Below are positions 14,246-23,004 of a DNA stretch of 64,000 nt, in pieces (the stretch's first letter is position 1; each line of letters begins with the position of its first letter). The translations under genes were made by a program, and so were the position numbers. Below the pieces are notes generated by a model that saw only the letters and a program-made list of their open reading frames with translations, made no database searches and was not told the origin of the DNA. The DNA comes from Candidatus Daviesbacteria bacterium (lineage in GTDB: Bacteria > Patescibacteria > Microgenomatia > Daviesbacterales > UBA10151), in NCBI GenBank assembly GCA_028687915.1, contig JAQTZF010000001.1, forward strand, positions 248,001 through 312,000. Reading direction: 5' to 3'.

Positions 14246-15067
14246 ATGGCACTAATTAAATATAAAGAAACAACAAAAACAAGAAGGTTTGCTTCCAAAA
14301 TGGAAAAACCTAAAAATAATAAGAACGTTATAAAGAAACTAAGATCTATTTTGCAAAAACATAGTGGAAGATCCAATGGTACAGTAACAGTTCGTCATCA
14401 AGGTGGAAGACATAAAAGGTATTATCGAGAGATTGATTTTAAAAGAAATAAATTTGGTATAGAAGGTGTAGTTTCAGCTTTGGAATATGATCCAAACAGA
14501 AATGTTGAGATTGCATTAATAAAATATTCTGATGGTGAATATCGTTATATTTTAGGATTAAAAGGATTAAAAGTAGGTGATAAAGTTCAAGCTGATGAAA
14601 AAGTAGAAGTAAAAATTGGTAATGCAATGAAATTAAAAAATATTCCAGTTGGAACAGCTATTCACAATGTAGAGCTTACTCCTGGAAAAGGTGGACAAAT
14701 TGGACGCTCTGCTGGAACATCTTTAACCTTGCAAGCAAAGCAAGCTCCTTTCGCTCACTTGAAACTTCCTTCAGGAGAGATTAGAATGGTTCCCTTGGAA
14801 TGTTTGGCAACAATTGGTGTTTTAGGTAACGAGGAATATAAAAACATGGAACTTGGTAAGGCAGGCCGAAAAAGACACATGGGTATCAGACCAACTGTTC
14901 GTGGTACAGCACAAGATCCAGGATCCCATCCACACGGTGGAGGAGAAGGCAGATCAGGTATAGGAAGAAAGAAGCCTATGACTGCTTATGGCAGACCTGC
15001 TGTTGGTAAAACAAGGAATAAAAAGAAACTTTCAGGTAAAATGATAATTAAAAGGAGAAATAAATAA
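14246..15067 (+). CDS. rplB: 50S ribosomal protein uL2
   Basis: 273 residues, usual length. Conserved segments: HSGRSNGTVTVRHQGGRHKR near residue 40, GTSLTLQAKQAPFAHLKLPS in the middle, and the functional RGTAQDPGSHPHGGGEGR loop whose histidine lies near the peptidyl transferase centre. RPAVGKTRNKKKLSGK ends it. 35 bp separate it from rplW; it overlaps rpsS by one base. Confidence 0.98.
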   Translation: MALIKYKETTKTRRFASKMEKPKNNKNVIKKLRSILQKHSGRSNGTVTVRHQGGRHKRYYREIDFKRNKFGIEGVVSALEYDPNRNVEIALIKYSDGEYRYILGLKGLKVGDKVQADEKVEVKIGNAMKLKNIPVGTAIHNVELTPGKGGQIGRSAGTSLTLQAKQAPFAHLKLPSGEIRMVPLECLATIGVLGNEEYKNMELGKAGRKRHMGIRPTVRGTAQDPGSHPHGGGEGRSGIGRKKPMTAYGRPAVGKTRNKKKLSGKMIIKRRNK

Positions 15068-15351
15068 TGGGAAGATCACTTAAAAAAGGACCATATATTG
15101 ATGCAAAATTATTAAAAAAGATTTTGGCTCAAAAAGAATCTAGCGATAAAACTGGAATTAAAACATGGGCAAGAGCATCACAAATTTCACCTGATTTTGT
15201 GGGGCACACATTACTAGTTCATAATGGTCGAAACTTTATATCAGTTTTCATCTCTGAATCTATGGTGGGACATCGGGTGGGAGAATTTTCTCCAACCAGA
15301 ACTTTTAGATCACATGGTAAAAAGACAGAAAAGTCAGCAGCAAAAACTTAA
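15067..15351 (+). CDS. rpsS: 30S ribosomal protein uS19
   Basis: 94 residues. MGRSLKKGPYIDAKLLKKI opens it; TWARASQISPDFVGHTLLVHNGR and MVGHRVGEFSPTRTFRSHGK are the conserved core. It forms the head of the 30S subunit with uS13. TAATG overlap with rplB. Confidence 0.97.
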   Translation: MGRSLKKGPYIDAKLLKKILAQKESSDKTGIKTWARASQISPDFVGHTLLVHNGRNFISVFISESMVGHRVGEFSPTRTFRSHGKKTEKSAAKT

Positions 15352-15354
15352 TAT

Positions 15355-15735
15355 ATGGAAATAACATCAATACAAAAAAATATACATAATTCACCTCGTA
15401 AAATAAGGTTAGTGGTAGATATGGTAAGACATATGAAGCCTTCTGTAGCTATTTCTCAGCTACAATTTACCAATAAGGCTGCTGCACTTCCTATATCAAA
15501 AGCAATAAAAACAGTTTTAGGAAATGCTAAGGCACAAAACTTAGATATCAACGAAATGATTTTTAAAAGTATTGAAGTAAATGAAGGTGGAAGAATGAAA
15601 AGATTTCGCCCAGGTACAAAAGGGAGAGCAAAACCTTATGTAAAAAGGATGAGTCATTTAAAAATTATTTTAACAAATGAAATTAAACAAGAAAAAATAG
15701 TTACAAAAGGAGATAAGTCTAAAGAGACTAAATAA
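15355..15735 (+). CDS. rplV: 50S ribosomal protein uL22
   Basis: 126 residues. NIHNSPRKIRLVVDMVRHMK near the start and GGRMKRFRPGTKGRAKPYVKR with SHLKIIL near the end are uL22 signatures; the beta-hairpin that reaches into the exit tunnel lies between. A short Lys-rich tail (KGDKSKETK) follows. Confidence 0.95.
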   Translation: MEITSIQKNIHNSPRKIRLVVDMVRHMKPSVAISQLQFTNKAAALPISKAIKTVLGNAKAQNLDINEMIFKSIEVNEGGRMKRFRPGTKGRAKPYVKRMSHLKIILTNEIKQEKIVTKGDKSKETK

Positions 15736-15738
15736 AAA

Positions 15739-16383
15739 ATGGGAAGAAAAATAAATCCAATTAGCTTTAGAATGGGTAATGTTTGTACTTGGCAATCAAG
15801 GTGGTTTGCTGATGACAAAAAGTATAGACAATATGTTTTAACAGACATAAAAGTCAGAGATATTTTAATGAAAAAACTTAGACCAGCAGGAATTGTTAAA
15901 GTAGAAATAGAAAGAGCCAGCAATAAACTTAAAGTAATTATTTTTGTGGCCCGTCCGGGTATATTAATTGGCCGTGGTGGTCAAGGTTTAACAGATCTTA
16001 AAAAGTTTTTAATGACTGAACTTTCAATTAAAGATGAAAATGCACTTGAGATTACTCCTATGGATGTTCGTTCGCCGGATTTAGCAGCTTATTTAGTTGC
16101 TCTAAATGCTTCTGAACAATTAGCTAAAAGACTACCTGCACAAAGAGTTATGAACCAAACTGTTGATAGAGTGATGCGAGCTGGTGCTAAAGGTGTCAGG
16201 ATCGTATTAGCAGGAAGAATTGGTGGAGCAGAGATTGCCCGCCGTGAATGGAAAGCACTTGGTACAATGCCTCTTCATACACTTAGACAAGATATAGATT
16301 ATGCATCTGTCCCTGCTTTAACTAAGTCAGGTTATGTTGGAGTAAAAGTTTGGATTAATCGTGGAGAGGCGGTAGAAAATTAA
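15739..16383 (+). CDS. rpsC: 30S ribosomal protein uS3
   Basis: 214 residues. GRKINPISFRMG opens it. The type II KH domain has PGILIGRGGQGLTDLKKFL, and the C-terminal domain has GAKGVRIVLAGRIGGAEIAR and GYVGVKVWINRGE. uS3 guards the mRNA entry site. Overlaps rplP by one base. Confidence 0.97.
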   Translation: MGRKINPISFRMGNVCTWQSRWFADDKKYRQYVLTDIKVRDILMKKLRPAGIVKVEIERASNKLKVIIFVARPGILIGRGGQGLTDLKKFLMTELSIKDENALEITPMDVRSPDLAAYLVALNASEQLAKRLPAQRVMNQTVDRVMRAGAKGVRIVLAGRIGGAEIARREWKALGTMPLHTLRQDIDYASVPALTKSGYVGVKVWINRGEAVEN

Positions 16384-16796
16384 TGGCACTATTAGTTCCT
16401 AAAAGAGTAAAGCATCGTAAAACATTCCGCGGTAAAAGAGGGGGAGTTGCATTGCGAGGAAATGAATTAAATTTTGGAACATACGGCTTAAAAGTTGTTG
16501 ACCGTGGTTGGATTACTTCGAGACAAATCGAAGCAGCCAGACGAGCTGTAACTCATTTTACTTCTCGTGGTGGAAGATTGTGGATTAGAATCTTTCCTGA
16601 TAAGCCAGTAACTAAACATCCAGCTGAGGCTAGAATGGGATCTGGTAAAGGAGATGTTATTGGTTATGTAGCAGTTGTTCGACCAGGTAATATCATTTTT
16701 GAGATAGGTGCGGTATCATTTGCTACTGCGCAAGAAGCTTTAAGATTAGCTTCACATAAATTGCCATTAAAAACTAAATTTATTATTAAACAATAA
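16383..16796 (+). CDS. rplP: 50S ribosomal protein uL16
   Basis: 137 residues, usual length. PKRVKHRKTFRGKRGGVALRG at the N-terminus, FGTYGLKVVDRGWITSRQIE, and the GKGDVIGYVAVVRPG segment are conserved. uL16 shapes the A-site tRNA binding region. The conserved PVTKHPAEARMGSGKG includes the position corresponding to hydroxylated Arg81 in E. coli. Confidence 0.97.
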   Translation: MALLVPKRVKHRKTFRGKRGGVALRGNELNFGTYGLKVVDRGWITSRQIEAARRAVTHFTSRGGRLWIRIFPDKPVTKHPAEARMGSGKGDVIGYVAVVRPGNIIFEIGAVSFATAQEALRLASHKLPLKTKFIIKQ

Positions 16797-16798
16797 AA

Positions 16799-17041
16799 AT
16801 GAAAAAAAACGATTTTGCAGAAATTAAAAAAATGGAAGTTAAGGTTTTATCTAGTAAAGCTTTAAAGATAAAAGAAGAAATTGCTAATTTAGTAATTGAT
16901 AAGAACATGAATAAAATGCCAAATCTTAAATCAATAAAGTTTAAGAGAAATGAGTTAGCAAAAATTTTAACAGTTTTGCAACAAAAACAATTAATGGAAA
17001 GTTTAGAAAAACAAACAGTAAAAGTATCGGAGGAAAAATAA
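16799..17041 (+). CDS. rpmC: 50S ribosomal protein uL29
   Basis: 80 residues. The C-terminal half fits uL29 (MPNLKSIKFKRNELAKILTVL), a two-helix protein at the tunnel exit, and its place between uL16 and uS17 is diagnostic. The usual KELR...F..A motif is weakly kept, so the assignment rests partly on synteny. Confidence 0.85.
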   Translation: MKKNDFAEIKKMEVKVLSSKALKIKEEIANLVIDKNMNKMPNLKSIKFKRNELAKILTVLQQKQLMESLEKQTVKVSEEK

Positions 17042-17042
17042 A

Positions 17043-17504
17043 ATGGCATCTAAAAAAATAAAAAAAGAAGTAAATAAAGAAATGAATAAAGAAGAAGGAA
17101 GAAAACCTATGGAAAAACAACAACAAATATTTAAAGGTAGAGTAGTTTCTATAAAAGCACAACAGACTGCAACTGTTTTATTGGAAAGCAGAAAAACTCA
17201 TCCGTTATATAAAAAGTCTTATGCTCAGAGTAAAAAATATCTAGTCCATGATGAATTAGAAGTAAAAATGGGAGATATAGTAGAAATAGTTAAATGCAGA
17301 CCAATATCTAAAAACAAACATTTTAGGATTCTTAAAGTTGTAGGACGTGATATTGAAGCAATTGTTACAGAAAAGATTAATGAAGATGTTAAGAAAGCAA
17401 TTGAAGAAGTGATTCCTGTAGAACAAGAAGAAGTTGTTGAAGTGGTAGAAGCAGTTGAAGAAATTAAACCAAAAAAAGCTACAAAGACAAAGGAGAGCAA
17501 ATAA
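17043..17504 (+). CDS. rpsQ: 30S ribosomal protein uS17 with extensions at both ends
   Basis: 153 residues against a usual 80-90. The core (~20-105) has FKGRVVSIKAQQTATVLLES, HPLYKKSYAQSKKYLVHDE and GDIVEIVKCRPISKNKHFRI. About 20 Lys/Glu-rich residues precede it and ~45 follow (VEQEEVVEVVEAVEEIKPKK). Start codons at 17043, 17085 or 17109 are possible; the first is spaced best from rpmC (1 bp). uS17 binds 16S rRNA early in assembly. Confidence 0.92.
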   Translation: MASKKIKKEVNKEMNKEEGRKPMEKQQQIFKGRVVSIKAQQTATVLLESRKTHPLYKKSYAQSKKYLVHDELEVKMGDIVEIVKCRPISKNKHFRILKVVGRDIEAIVTEKINEDVKKAIEEVIPVEQEEVVEVVEAVEEIKPKKATKTKESK

Positions 17505-17873
17505 ATGTTACAACACAGATCTACAGTAAAAGTTGCAGATAATAGTGGAGCTAAGATGATCATGGTGATTCAACCTTTGGGCGGTTCTGGTAAAAGAAAA
17601 GCTACCCTAGGTGAATTATTAGTGGGTGTAGTTAAAGGAGCAACTCCTAATGGACAGGTAAAGGATCATGAAATAGTAAGAGCAGTAGTTGTTAGAACCA
17701 AGAAAGAAAGAAGAAGAGATGATGGTTCATATATTAAATTTGATGAAAACGCTGTAGTGATTGTAGATAAAGACGGAAACTTACGTGCAACCAGGGTTTT
17801 TGGTCCTATTGCCAGAGAAATACGTGATAAAGGTTTTACTAAGATTGCATCGCTTGCACCAGAGGTGTGGTAA
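17505..17873 (+). CDS. rplN: 50S ribosomal protein uL14
   Basis: 122 residues, usual length. MLQHRSTVKVADNSGAKMIM opens it, followed by GELLVGVVKGATPNG and DENAVVIVDKDGNLRATRVF, then GPIAREIRDKGFTKIASLAPEVW. Bridges to 16S rRNA at the subunit interface. Starts directly after the uS17 stop. Confidence 0.98.
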   Translation: MLQHRSTVKVADNSGAKMIMVIQPLGGSGKRKATLGELLVGVVKGATPNGQVKDHEIVRAVVVRTKKERRRDDGSYIKFDENAVVIVDKDGNLRATRVFGPIAREIRDKGFTKIASLAPEVW

Positions 17874-17876
17874 ATT

Positions 17877-18200
17877 ATGAAAATACAAACAGGAGATAGT
17901 GTAAAAATATTATTAGGAAAAGACCGGGGTAAAACTGGAAAGGTTTTACGTGTTTGGACAAAAGAAGATAAGGTGTTGGTTGAAGGAATAAATATGTATA
18001 AAAGACATGTTAAAAAAACTGCACAGCATGAAGGTGGAATATTAGATATTCCAAAGCAGATTAATATAAGCAACGTAGCTTTTATGTGTCCTGAATGTAA
18101 AAAGCCAACCAGGATTGGTATGAAAATTGAAGCAGATACAAAATATCGATTTTGTAAAAAATGTAAAGAAAAAATAGTAGTTAAAAAGGAGAAAAAATAA
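17877..18200 (+). CDS. rplX: 50S ribosomal protein uL24 with zinc-ribbon Cys pairs
   Basis: 107 residues. The KOW domain has GDSVKILLGKDRGKTGKVLRV, followed by GINMYKRHVKKTAQHEGG and the conserved INISNVAF. The C-terminal part has CPECKK and CKKCKE, two CxxC pairs that could hold a zinc ion, a form found in some uL24 proteins. uL24 starts 50S assembly. Confidence 0.96.
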   Translation: MKIQTGDSVKILLGKDRGKTGKVLRVWTKEDKVLVEGINMYKRHVKKTAQHEGGILDIPKQINISNVAFMCPECKKPTRIGMKIEADTKYRFCKKCKEKIVVKKEKK

Positions 18201-18203
18201 GCA

Positions 18204-18761
18204 ATGTCTAGATTAAGAGATAAATATAAAAAAGAAGTACTGCCAAAATTAAAAGAAGAGTATGGAATTAAAAATCAGATGGCTGTGCCAAGCTTAAAAA
18301 AGATTGTTATTAATGTTGGTATGGGAGACGCAAAAGATAATAAAGAAATAGCTGCAAAAGTAGTGGATAATTTAACTGCTTTAGCTGGTCAAAAACCAGT
18401 AACTACTGTTGCAAAGCAATCAATTGCAGGTTTTAAATTGGGAAAAGGCAATCCAATTGGTGCAATGGTAACTTTACGAGGTGAAAGAATGTATGACTTT
18501 TTAGATAAATTAATTAGTATTGTATTACCTAAGGTAAGAGATTTTCGGGGAATTTCTAATACATCTTTTGACTCACGAGGTAATTATACTTTGGGTTTAC
18601 CAGAACAAACTATTTTTCCTGAAATTACCTTCCAAAATGAAGCATTAGGGAGTAAAATAAGAGGCTTGGAGATTTCTATTGTTGGGAATGCTAAAACTAT
18701 GGATCAGGGAAAAAAATTATTAGAACTTTTAGGCATGCCTTTTAAAAAGGAGATTAAATAA
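18204..18761 (+). CDS. rplE: 50S ribosomal protein uL5
   Basis: 185 residues. Conserved VPSLKKIVINVGMGDA, AGQKPVTTVAKQSIAGFKLG, VTLRGERMYDFLDKLI and RDFRGISNTSFDSRGNYTLG. Binds 5S rRNA and contacts the P-site tRNA. GTG/ATG choice: the ATG at 18204 gives the normal N-terminus (LRDKYKKEVLPKL). Confidence 0.97.
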   Translation: MSRLRDKYKKEVLPKLKEEYGIKNQMAVPSLKKIVINVGMGDAKDNKEIAAKVVDNLTALAGQKPVTTVAKQSIAGFKLGKGNPIGAMVTLRGERMYDFLDKLISIVLPKVRDFRGISNTSFDSRGNYTLGLPEQTIFPEITFQNEALGSKIRGLEISIVGNAKTMDQGKKLLELLGMPFKKEIK

Positions 18762-18764
18762 CTT

Positions 18765-18944
18765 ATGGCAAAAACAAGTAATGTCGTTAAAGCAAAAGAG
18801 AAGTATCCAGTCAGGTATCATTCCAGATGTCAAAGATGTGGAAGATCCAGATTCGTTTATAGAAAATTTGGTTTATGCAGACTTTGTTTTAGGGAACTTG
18901 CTAATTTAGGACAATTGCCAGGAGTAAAGAAATCGAGTTGGTAA
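18765..18944 (+). CDS. rpsN: 30S ribosomal protein uS14, zinc-binding short form
   Basis: 59 residues, read directly from the sequence between uL5 and uS8. The N-terminus is MAKTSNVVKAKEKYPVRYHS; next come CQRCGRSR and the second Cys pair in FGLCRLCFRELAN, and it ends PGVKKSSW. The two CxxC pairs mark the zinc-binding (type Z) form. It is short but complete and required for the 30S head. Confidence 0.96.
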   Translation: MAKTSNVVKAKEKYPVRYHSRCQRCGRSRFVYRKFGLCRLCFRELANLGQLPGVKKSSW

Positions 18945-18950
18945 AAATAT

Positions 18951-19325
18951 ATGGATAAAGTTGGAGATTTATTAATTAGAATAAAAAATGGATATATGGC
19001 CCGCTTACTTGAGGTGTCTGCACCATACTCAAAATTAAGCAGCGCAATATGTAAGTTGTTAAAAGAAGAAGGTTTTATTGAAGATTTCAAAGCTGGAGAA
19101 CGAGACATTACTATTACCTTAAAATATGACGACAGAAAGCCAGTCTTAACTAATGTTAAAAGAATTTCAAAGCCAGGTAAAAGAGTATATAAAGCCAGCA
19201 AACTTATTCCACGAGTTTACAATGGTTATGGGTTTGCTATTATTTCAACACCAAAAGGTATCTTATCTGATAAACAGGCACGAAAGGAGGGCGTAGGCGG
19301 AGAAATCATGGCTTACGTGTGGTAA
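18951..19325 (+). CDS. rpsH: 30S ribosomal protein uS8
   Basis: 124 residues. DKVGDLLIRIKNGYMARL opens it and STPKGILSDKQARKEGVGGE, followed by IMAYVW, closes it; both are uS8 signatures. It binds the central domain of 16S rRNA and in E. coli represses the spc operon. No such operator is visible between rplN and rplE here. Confidence 0.97.
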   Translation: MDKVGDLLIRIKNGYMARLLEVSAPYSKLSSAICKLLKEEGFIEDFKAGERDITITLKYDDRKPVLTNVKRISKPGKRVYKASKLIPRVYNGYGFAIISTPKGILSDKQARKEGVGGEIMAYVW

Positions 19326-19327
19326 AT

Positions 19328-19885
19328 ATGTCAAGAATAGGTGATGCACCCATTACAATTCCAAATGGCGTAAATATTGAAATAACACCTTCCAAGGTAA
19401 CTGCTACTGGTCCTTTGGGTGAGCTTACTATGGAATATCTACCTAAAGTTAAGGTTGAAGTTGTGGACAATCAGGTTATTGTAAAGCGTAAACACGAAGA
19501 TAAATTTTCTAAATCTTTACATGGTTTAACCAGATCTTTAATAAATAATATGGTTATTGGAGTAGAAAAAGGTTGGGAGAAAAAATTAGAATTAGTTGGA
19601 GTAGGATATCGAGCAAACGCAGCAGGAGAGAAACTTAATTTAGCAGTTGGTTATTCTCATCCAGTAGAAATTACAATGCCAGAAGGAATTAAATTTGCAG
19701 TAACTGATAATACTAAAATTACACTCTCTGGAATTGATAAAATAAAAGTTGGACAAATTGCTGCTAAGATAAGAGACGTTCGACCTCCTGAACCTTATAA
19801 GGGTAAGGGAATTAGATACACCGGTGAATATATAAGACGAAAAGCTGGAAAAGCTGGAAAGGTTGGAGCAGGAGCAGCTAAATAA
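19328..19885 (+). CDS. rplF: 50S ribosomal protein uL6
   Basis: 185 residues from the ATG at 19328, which gives MSRIGDAPITIPNGVNIEI, the usual N-terminus; an in-frame GTG at 19319 would overlap uS8 and add three residues. Conserved TATGPLGELTM, LVGVGYRANAAGEKLNLAVG, and EPYKGKGIRYTGEYIRRKAGK. Located near the sarcin-ricin loop. Confidence 0.96.
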   Translation: MSRIGDAPITIPNGVNIEITPSKVTATGPLGELTMEYLPKVKVEVVDNQVIVKRKHEDKFSKSLHGLTRSLINNMVIGVEKGWEKKLELVGVGYRANAAGEKLNLAVGYSHPVEITMPEGIKFAVTDNTKITLSGIDKIKVGQIAAKIRDVRPPEPYKGKGIRYTGEYIRRKAGKAGKVGAGAAK

Positions 19886-19903
19886 GCACTGCTTTATACA
19901 GAT

Positions 19904-20236
19904 ATGAAAGCTCGACAAAGAAGACATTATAAAATTAGAAAAAGCGTTATTGGTACCTCTGAGTGCCCAAGATTGAGTGTGTTTCGTTCAAATGCTCATA
20001 TTTATGCTCAAATCATTGATGATGGTAAAGGTCAAACATTAGTTGCAGGTTCTGATATTAAATCAGATAAAAAGGTTAAAAAAGCAGACCGAGCATATGA
20101 AATTGGTAAAAAATTAGCAGAGGATGCTTTGAAAAAAGGTATTAAAAAAGTAGTTTTTGATCGTGGTGGATTTTTATATCATGGAAGAGTAGCTAAGGTA
20201 GCAGATGGCGCTAGAGAAGGAGGGTTAGTATTCTAA
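19904..20236 (+). CDS. rplR: 50S ribosomal protein uL18
   Basis: 110 residues. RLSVFRSNAHIYAQIIDDG, KKLAEDALKKGIKKVVFDRG and GFLYHGRVAKVADGAREGGL are typical. Binds 5S rRNA. TAATG overlap with rpsE. Confidence 0.96.
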   Translation: MKARQRRHYKIRKSVIGTSECPRLSVFRSNAHIYAQIIDDGKGQTLVAGSDIKSDKKVKKADRAYEIGKKLAEDALKKGIKKVVFDRGGFLYHGRVAKVADGAREGGLVF

Positions 20237-20730
20237 TGCATCCCGAATATCAACAATCTGAATATTTAGAAAAGGTAGTACAAGTTAACAGAGTTTCTAA
20301 GAAGACTAAGGGTGGAGATAAAAGATCTTTATCTGTTATTGTGGTTGTGGGTGACCGTAAAGGTAAAGTTGGGGTTGGTCTTGGTAAGGCAGCTGATGTA
20401 CAGTCTGCAGTTAAGAAAGCAACTTCATATGCCAAAAAACATTTGATAACTGTTCCTATGGTTGATGAAAGAACTATACCTCATGAAATAAACATAAAAT
20501 TAGGAGCAGCAAGAGTAATGTTAAAACCTGCTAAAGCCGGAACTGGTATTATTGCAGGAGGAGCAGTAAGGGTTGTAGTTGAAGCTGCTGGAATTTCTGA
20601 TATTGTTTCAAAAATATTGGGCACAAAGAATCAGGCTTCAAATGTTTATGCAACCTTAGAAGCGCTTTCCAGATTACACCAAGTAAAAGAAAAACATGAG
20701 AAAACATCAGAAAAGAAGGCTAAAGAATGA
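20236..20730 (+). CDS. rpsE: 30S ribosomal protein uS5
   Basis: 164 residues. LEKVVQVNRVSKKTKGGDKR opens the dsRBD-like domain; VVGDRKGKVGVGLGKAADVQ, IPHEINIKLGAARVMLKPAK and GTGIIAGGAVRVVVEAAGI follow. Important for decoding accuracy. It overlaps rplO by 4 bp directly, so uL30, which normally lies here, is absent. Confidence 0.97.
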   Translation: MHPEYQQSEYLEKVVQVNRVSKKTKGGDKRSLSVIVVVGDRKGKVGVGLGKAADVQSAVKKATSYAKKHLITVPMVDERTIPHEINIKLGAARVMLKPAKAGTGIIAGGAVRVVVEAAGISDIVSKILGTKNQASNVYATLEALSRLHQVKEKHEKTSEKKAKE

Positions 20731-21167
20731 AATTAAATAATTTACTAAAAGTTAGTGCTAGAAGCAAAAAAATAGTTGGAAGAGGTATTGGTTCTGGTAA
20801 AGGAAAACAAGCAGGCAGAGGTACCAAAGGACAAAAAGCCAGAGGTAAAATTCCTGCTGGATTTATTGGAGGTACTCTTCCTTTATATAAAAAATTACCT
20901 TACAATCGTGGTCAACGTAATATGAAATCCCGTTCCGTAGCATTGGCTGTTACTTTAACCAGATTAAGTGTTTTTAAAAGTGGAGCAGATATAGATATGC
21001 AAGCTTTAATTGATAATAAGATTATAAGCAGTGTGGATGCTAAAAAAAGAGGAGCTAAAATTGTAGGTATAGGTGAAGTTCCTACCAAGCTAACAATTAA
21101 AGTGCCTATTAGTGCAGGTGCTGCCAAGATAATAGAGACTGCTGGAGGAACGGTGGTCCGTGGATAA
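20727..21167 (+). CDS. rplO: 50S ribosomal protein uL15
   Basis: 146 residues. The Gly/Lys-rich N-terminus (KIVGRGIGSGKGKQAGRGTK, GQKARG) and PLYKKLPYNRG are typical, as is the C-terminal LTIKVPISAGAAKIIETAGG. ATGA overlap with uS5 and 8-bp overlap with secY. Confidence 0.97.
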   Translation: MKLNNLLKVSARSKKIVGRGIGSGKGKQAGRGTKGQKARGKIPAGFIGGTLPLYKKLPYNRGQRNMKSRSVALAVTLTRLSVFKSGADIDMQALIDNKIISSVDAKKRGAKIVGIGEVPTKLTIKVPISAGAAKIIETAGGTVVRG

Positions 21168-22446
21168 TATCCTGGCCCCAATAATAAATTCCTTCAAAAT
21201 TCCTGAGTTACGTCGAAAAATAATTATTACCACAGTTATAGTTATTGTTTATAGGATTGCCTCACATATTCCTATTAGTGGAGTAAATTTACAAGCCCTG
21301 CAATCTCTTTTTAATAGTAATCAAATGTTGGGTCTTTTGGATATTTTTTCAGGTGGTGCTTTAGTTAACTTCTCTCTATTATCATTAGGATTAAATCCAT
21401 ATATTAATGCTTCAATTATTCTTCAGTTATTAACTATGGTTATTCCATCGCTTGAGGCTTTATCAAAAGAAGGTGAATATGGAAGACAAAAGATTAATCA
21501 ATATACTAGATATTTAACAATACCATTGGCTTTAGTACAAGCGATTGGAATGTTTACTTTATTAAAGAATCAGGGAATTGTTGTAGATTCTTCTGCTATT
21601 TCAATATTTGCAATTATTATTACTATGTCAGCTGGGACTATTTTGGCTATGTGGTTGGGAGAATTGATAACAGAGTATGGTATAGGAAATGGGATTTCTC
21701 TCTTAATTTTTGTTGGTATTGTATCCCGTGCGCCAATTGCATTTTTTCAGACAATATCTGTTGTTGATCAACAACAGATATTGAATTTATTAATTTTTGG
21801 AGCGTTGGCAATTGCTGTTACTGCAGGAATAGTTTTTATAAATGAAGGCAGAAGACAAATTATGATTCAATATGCCAGGCGTTTTGTTGGTGGAAGAGAA
21901 GTGGGTGGATCTTTTACCTATTTGCCACTTCGGGTAAATCAGGCCGGTGTTATTCCAATTATCTTTGCAGTTTCTTTAGTTCTTGTTCCAAGTTTTGGGG
22001 GTCAATATTTATCACAAGCAAATAACTTACAATTGCAAAGTATTGGTAGATGGTTAGCTATAAACTTTAATGCTCAATCAATTGCTTATAATATAACCTA
22101 TTTTCTGTTAGTAATTGGTTTTACTTATTTTTATACAGCAGTAATTTTTAATCCAGTTAAGATAGCAGAAGATATTAAAAAATCAGGTGCTTTCATTGCT
22201 GGAATCAGGCCGGGAACTGCCACCGCTGCTTATTTAAATTATATTTTAGTAAGAATTACTTTGGCTGGAGCAGTATTCTTAGGAGCAGTTGCTATCTTAC
22301 CTTCATTAGTTTCACAAGCAACAGGTTTACAAACTTTGGCGGTAGGAGGGACTGGTATTTTAATTGTTGTATCAGTAGTACTGGATACAGCAAAACAATT
22401 TGAAAGTAAGTTAGTTGAACGAAATTATCAGGGGTTCTTAAAATAA
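21160..22446 (+). CDS. secY: Preprotein translocase subunit SecY
   Basis: 428 residues with about ten membrane helices. Conserved RIASHIPISGVN with the plug region, LGLNPYINASIILQLL, KEGEYGRQKINQYTRY, GELITEYGIGNGISLLIF and RVNQAGVIPIIFA. SecY forms the protein-conducting channel. Starts at GTG 21160 inside the rplO end. It is the route for the exported proteins elsewhere in this window. Confidence 0.97.
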   Translation: MDNILAPIINSFKIPELRRKIIITTVIVIVYRIASHIPISGVNLQALQSLFNSNQMLGLLDIFSGGALVNFSLLSLGLNPYINASIILQLLTMVIPSLEALSKEGEYGRQKINQYTRYLTIPLALVQAIGMFTLLKNQGIVVDSSAISIFAIIITMSAGTILAMWLGELITEYGIGNGISLLIFVGIVSRAPIAFFQTISVVDQQQILNLLIFGALAIAVTAGIVFINEGRRQIMIQYARRFVGGREVGGSFTYLPLRVNQAGVIPIIFAVSLVLVPSFGGQYLSQANNLQLQSIGRWLAINFNAQSIAYNITYFLLVIGFTYFYTAVIFNPVKIAEDIKKSGAFIAGIRPGTATAAYLNYILVRITLAGAVFLGAVAILPSLVSQATGLQTLAVGGTGILIVVSVVLDTAKQFESKLVERNYQGFLK

Positions 22447-22448
22447 TT

Positions 22449-23003
22449 ATGAACGATTTTCCTTATAAAAAAATTATGATGGTTGGACCACAAGGTAGTG
22501 GTAAAACAACACAGGCAAAAATTTTGGCTGAAAAGCTGGGATATAAATATTTGGGAACAGGAGAAATGTTTCGTGAAATTATTCAGAAAAAAGAACCAGG
22601 ATTTGAACAGTTGGTTGAGCTATTCGAAAAAGGCCAGTTGGTTGATGACCAAACAACCTGTGAATTAGTAAAAAGTACTTTAAATAAACCAGAGTATCAA
22701 GATGGAGTAGTAATTGATGGTTATCCAAGAACTGTAGCCCAAAAAAATATTTTTGATCCTGGTTTTGATATTATTCTTTATATTAAAGTGGCAGACGAGA
22801 TTGCAATTCAAAGATTGTCCTCTAGAGGAAGAGCTGATGATACACCTGAAGCAATTGAAAAAAGATTAGACATATATCACCATGAAACAGGACCTCTTTT
22901 AGATATTTTTTTGAATGAAGGAAAATTGTGGGTAGTTGATGGTGAACAATCTGTTGAAGCAGTTACAAAACAAATTTTTAAACGCTTAGGTATTAACTTC
23001 TAA
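22449..23003 (+). CDS. adk: Adenylate kinase
   Basis: 184 residues. P-loop GPQGSGKTTQ (~13-22), GTGEMFREII in the AMP-binding region, DGYPRTVAQ, and a short LID (LSSRGRADDT). No Cys cluster in the LID, so this is the zinc-free short form. It balances adenine nucleotides (2 ADP = ATP + AMP) and would recycle AMP made by PEP synthase. Standard place between secY and map. Confidence 0.95.
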   Translation: MNDFPYKKIMMVGPQGSGKTTQAKILAEKLGYKYLGTGEMFREIIQKKEPGFEQLVELFEKGQLVDDQTTCELVKSTLNKPEYQDGVVIDGYPRTVAQKNIFDPGFDIILYIKVADEIAIQRLSSRGRADDTPEAIEKRLDIYHHETGPLLDIFLNEGKLWVVDGEQSVEAVTKQIFKRLGINF

Positions 23004-23004
23004 T

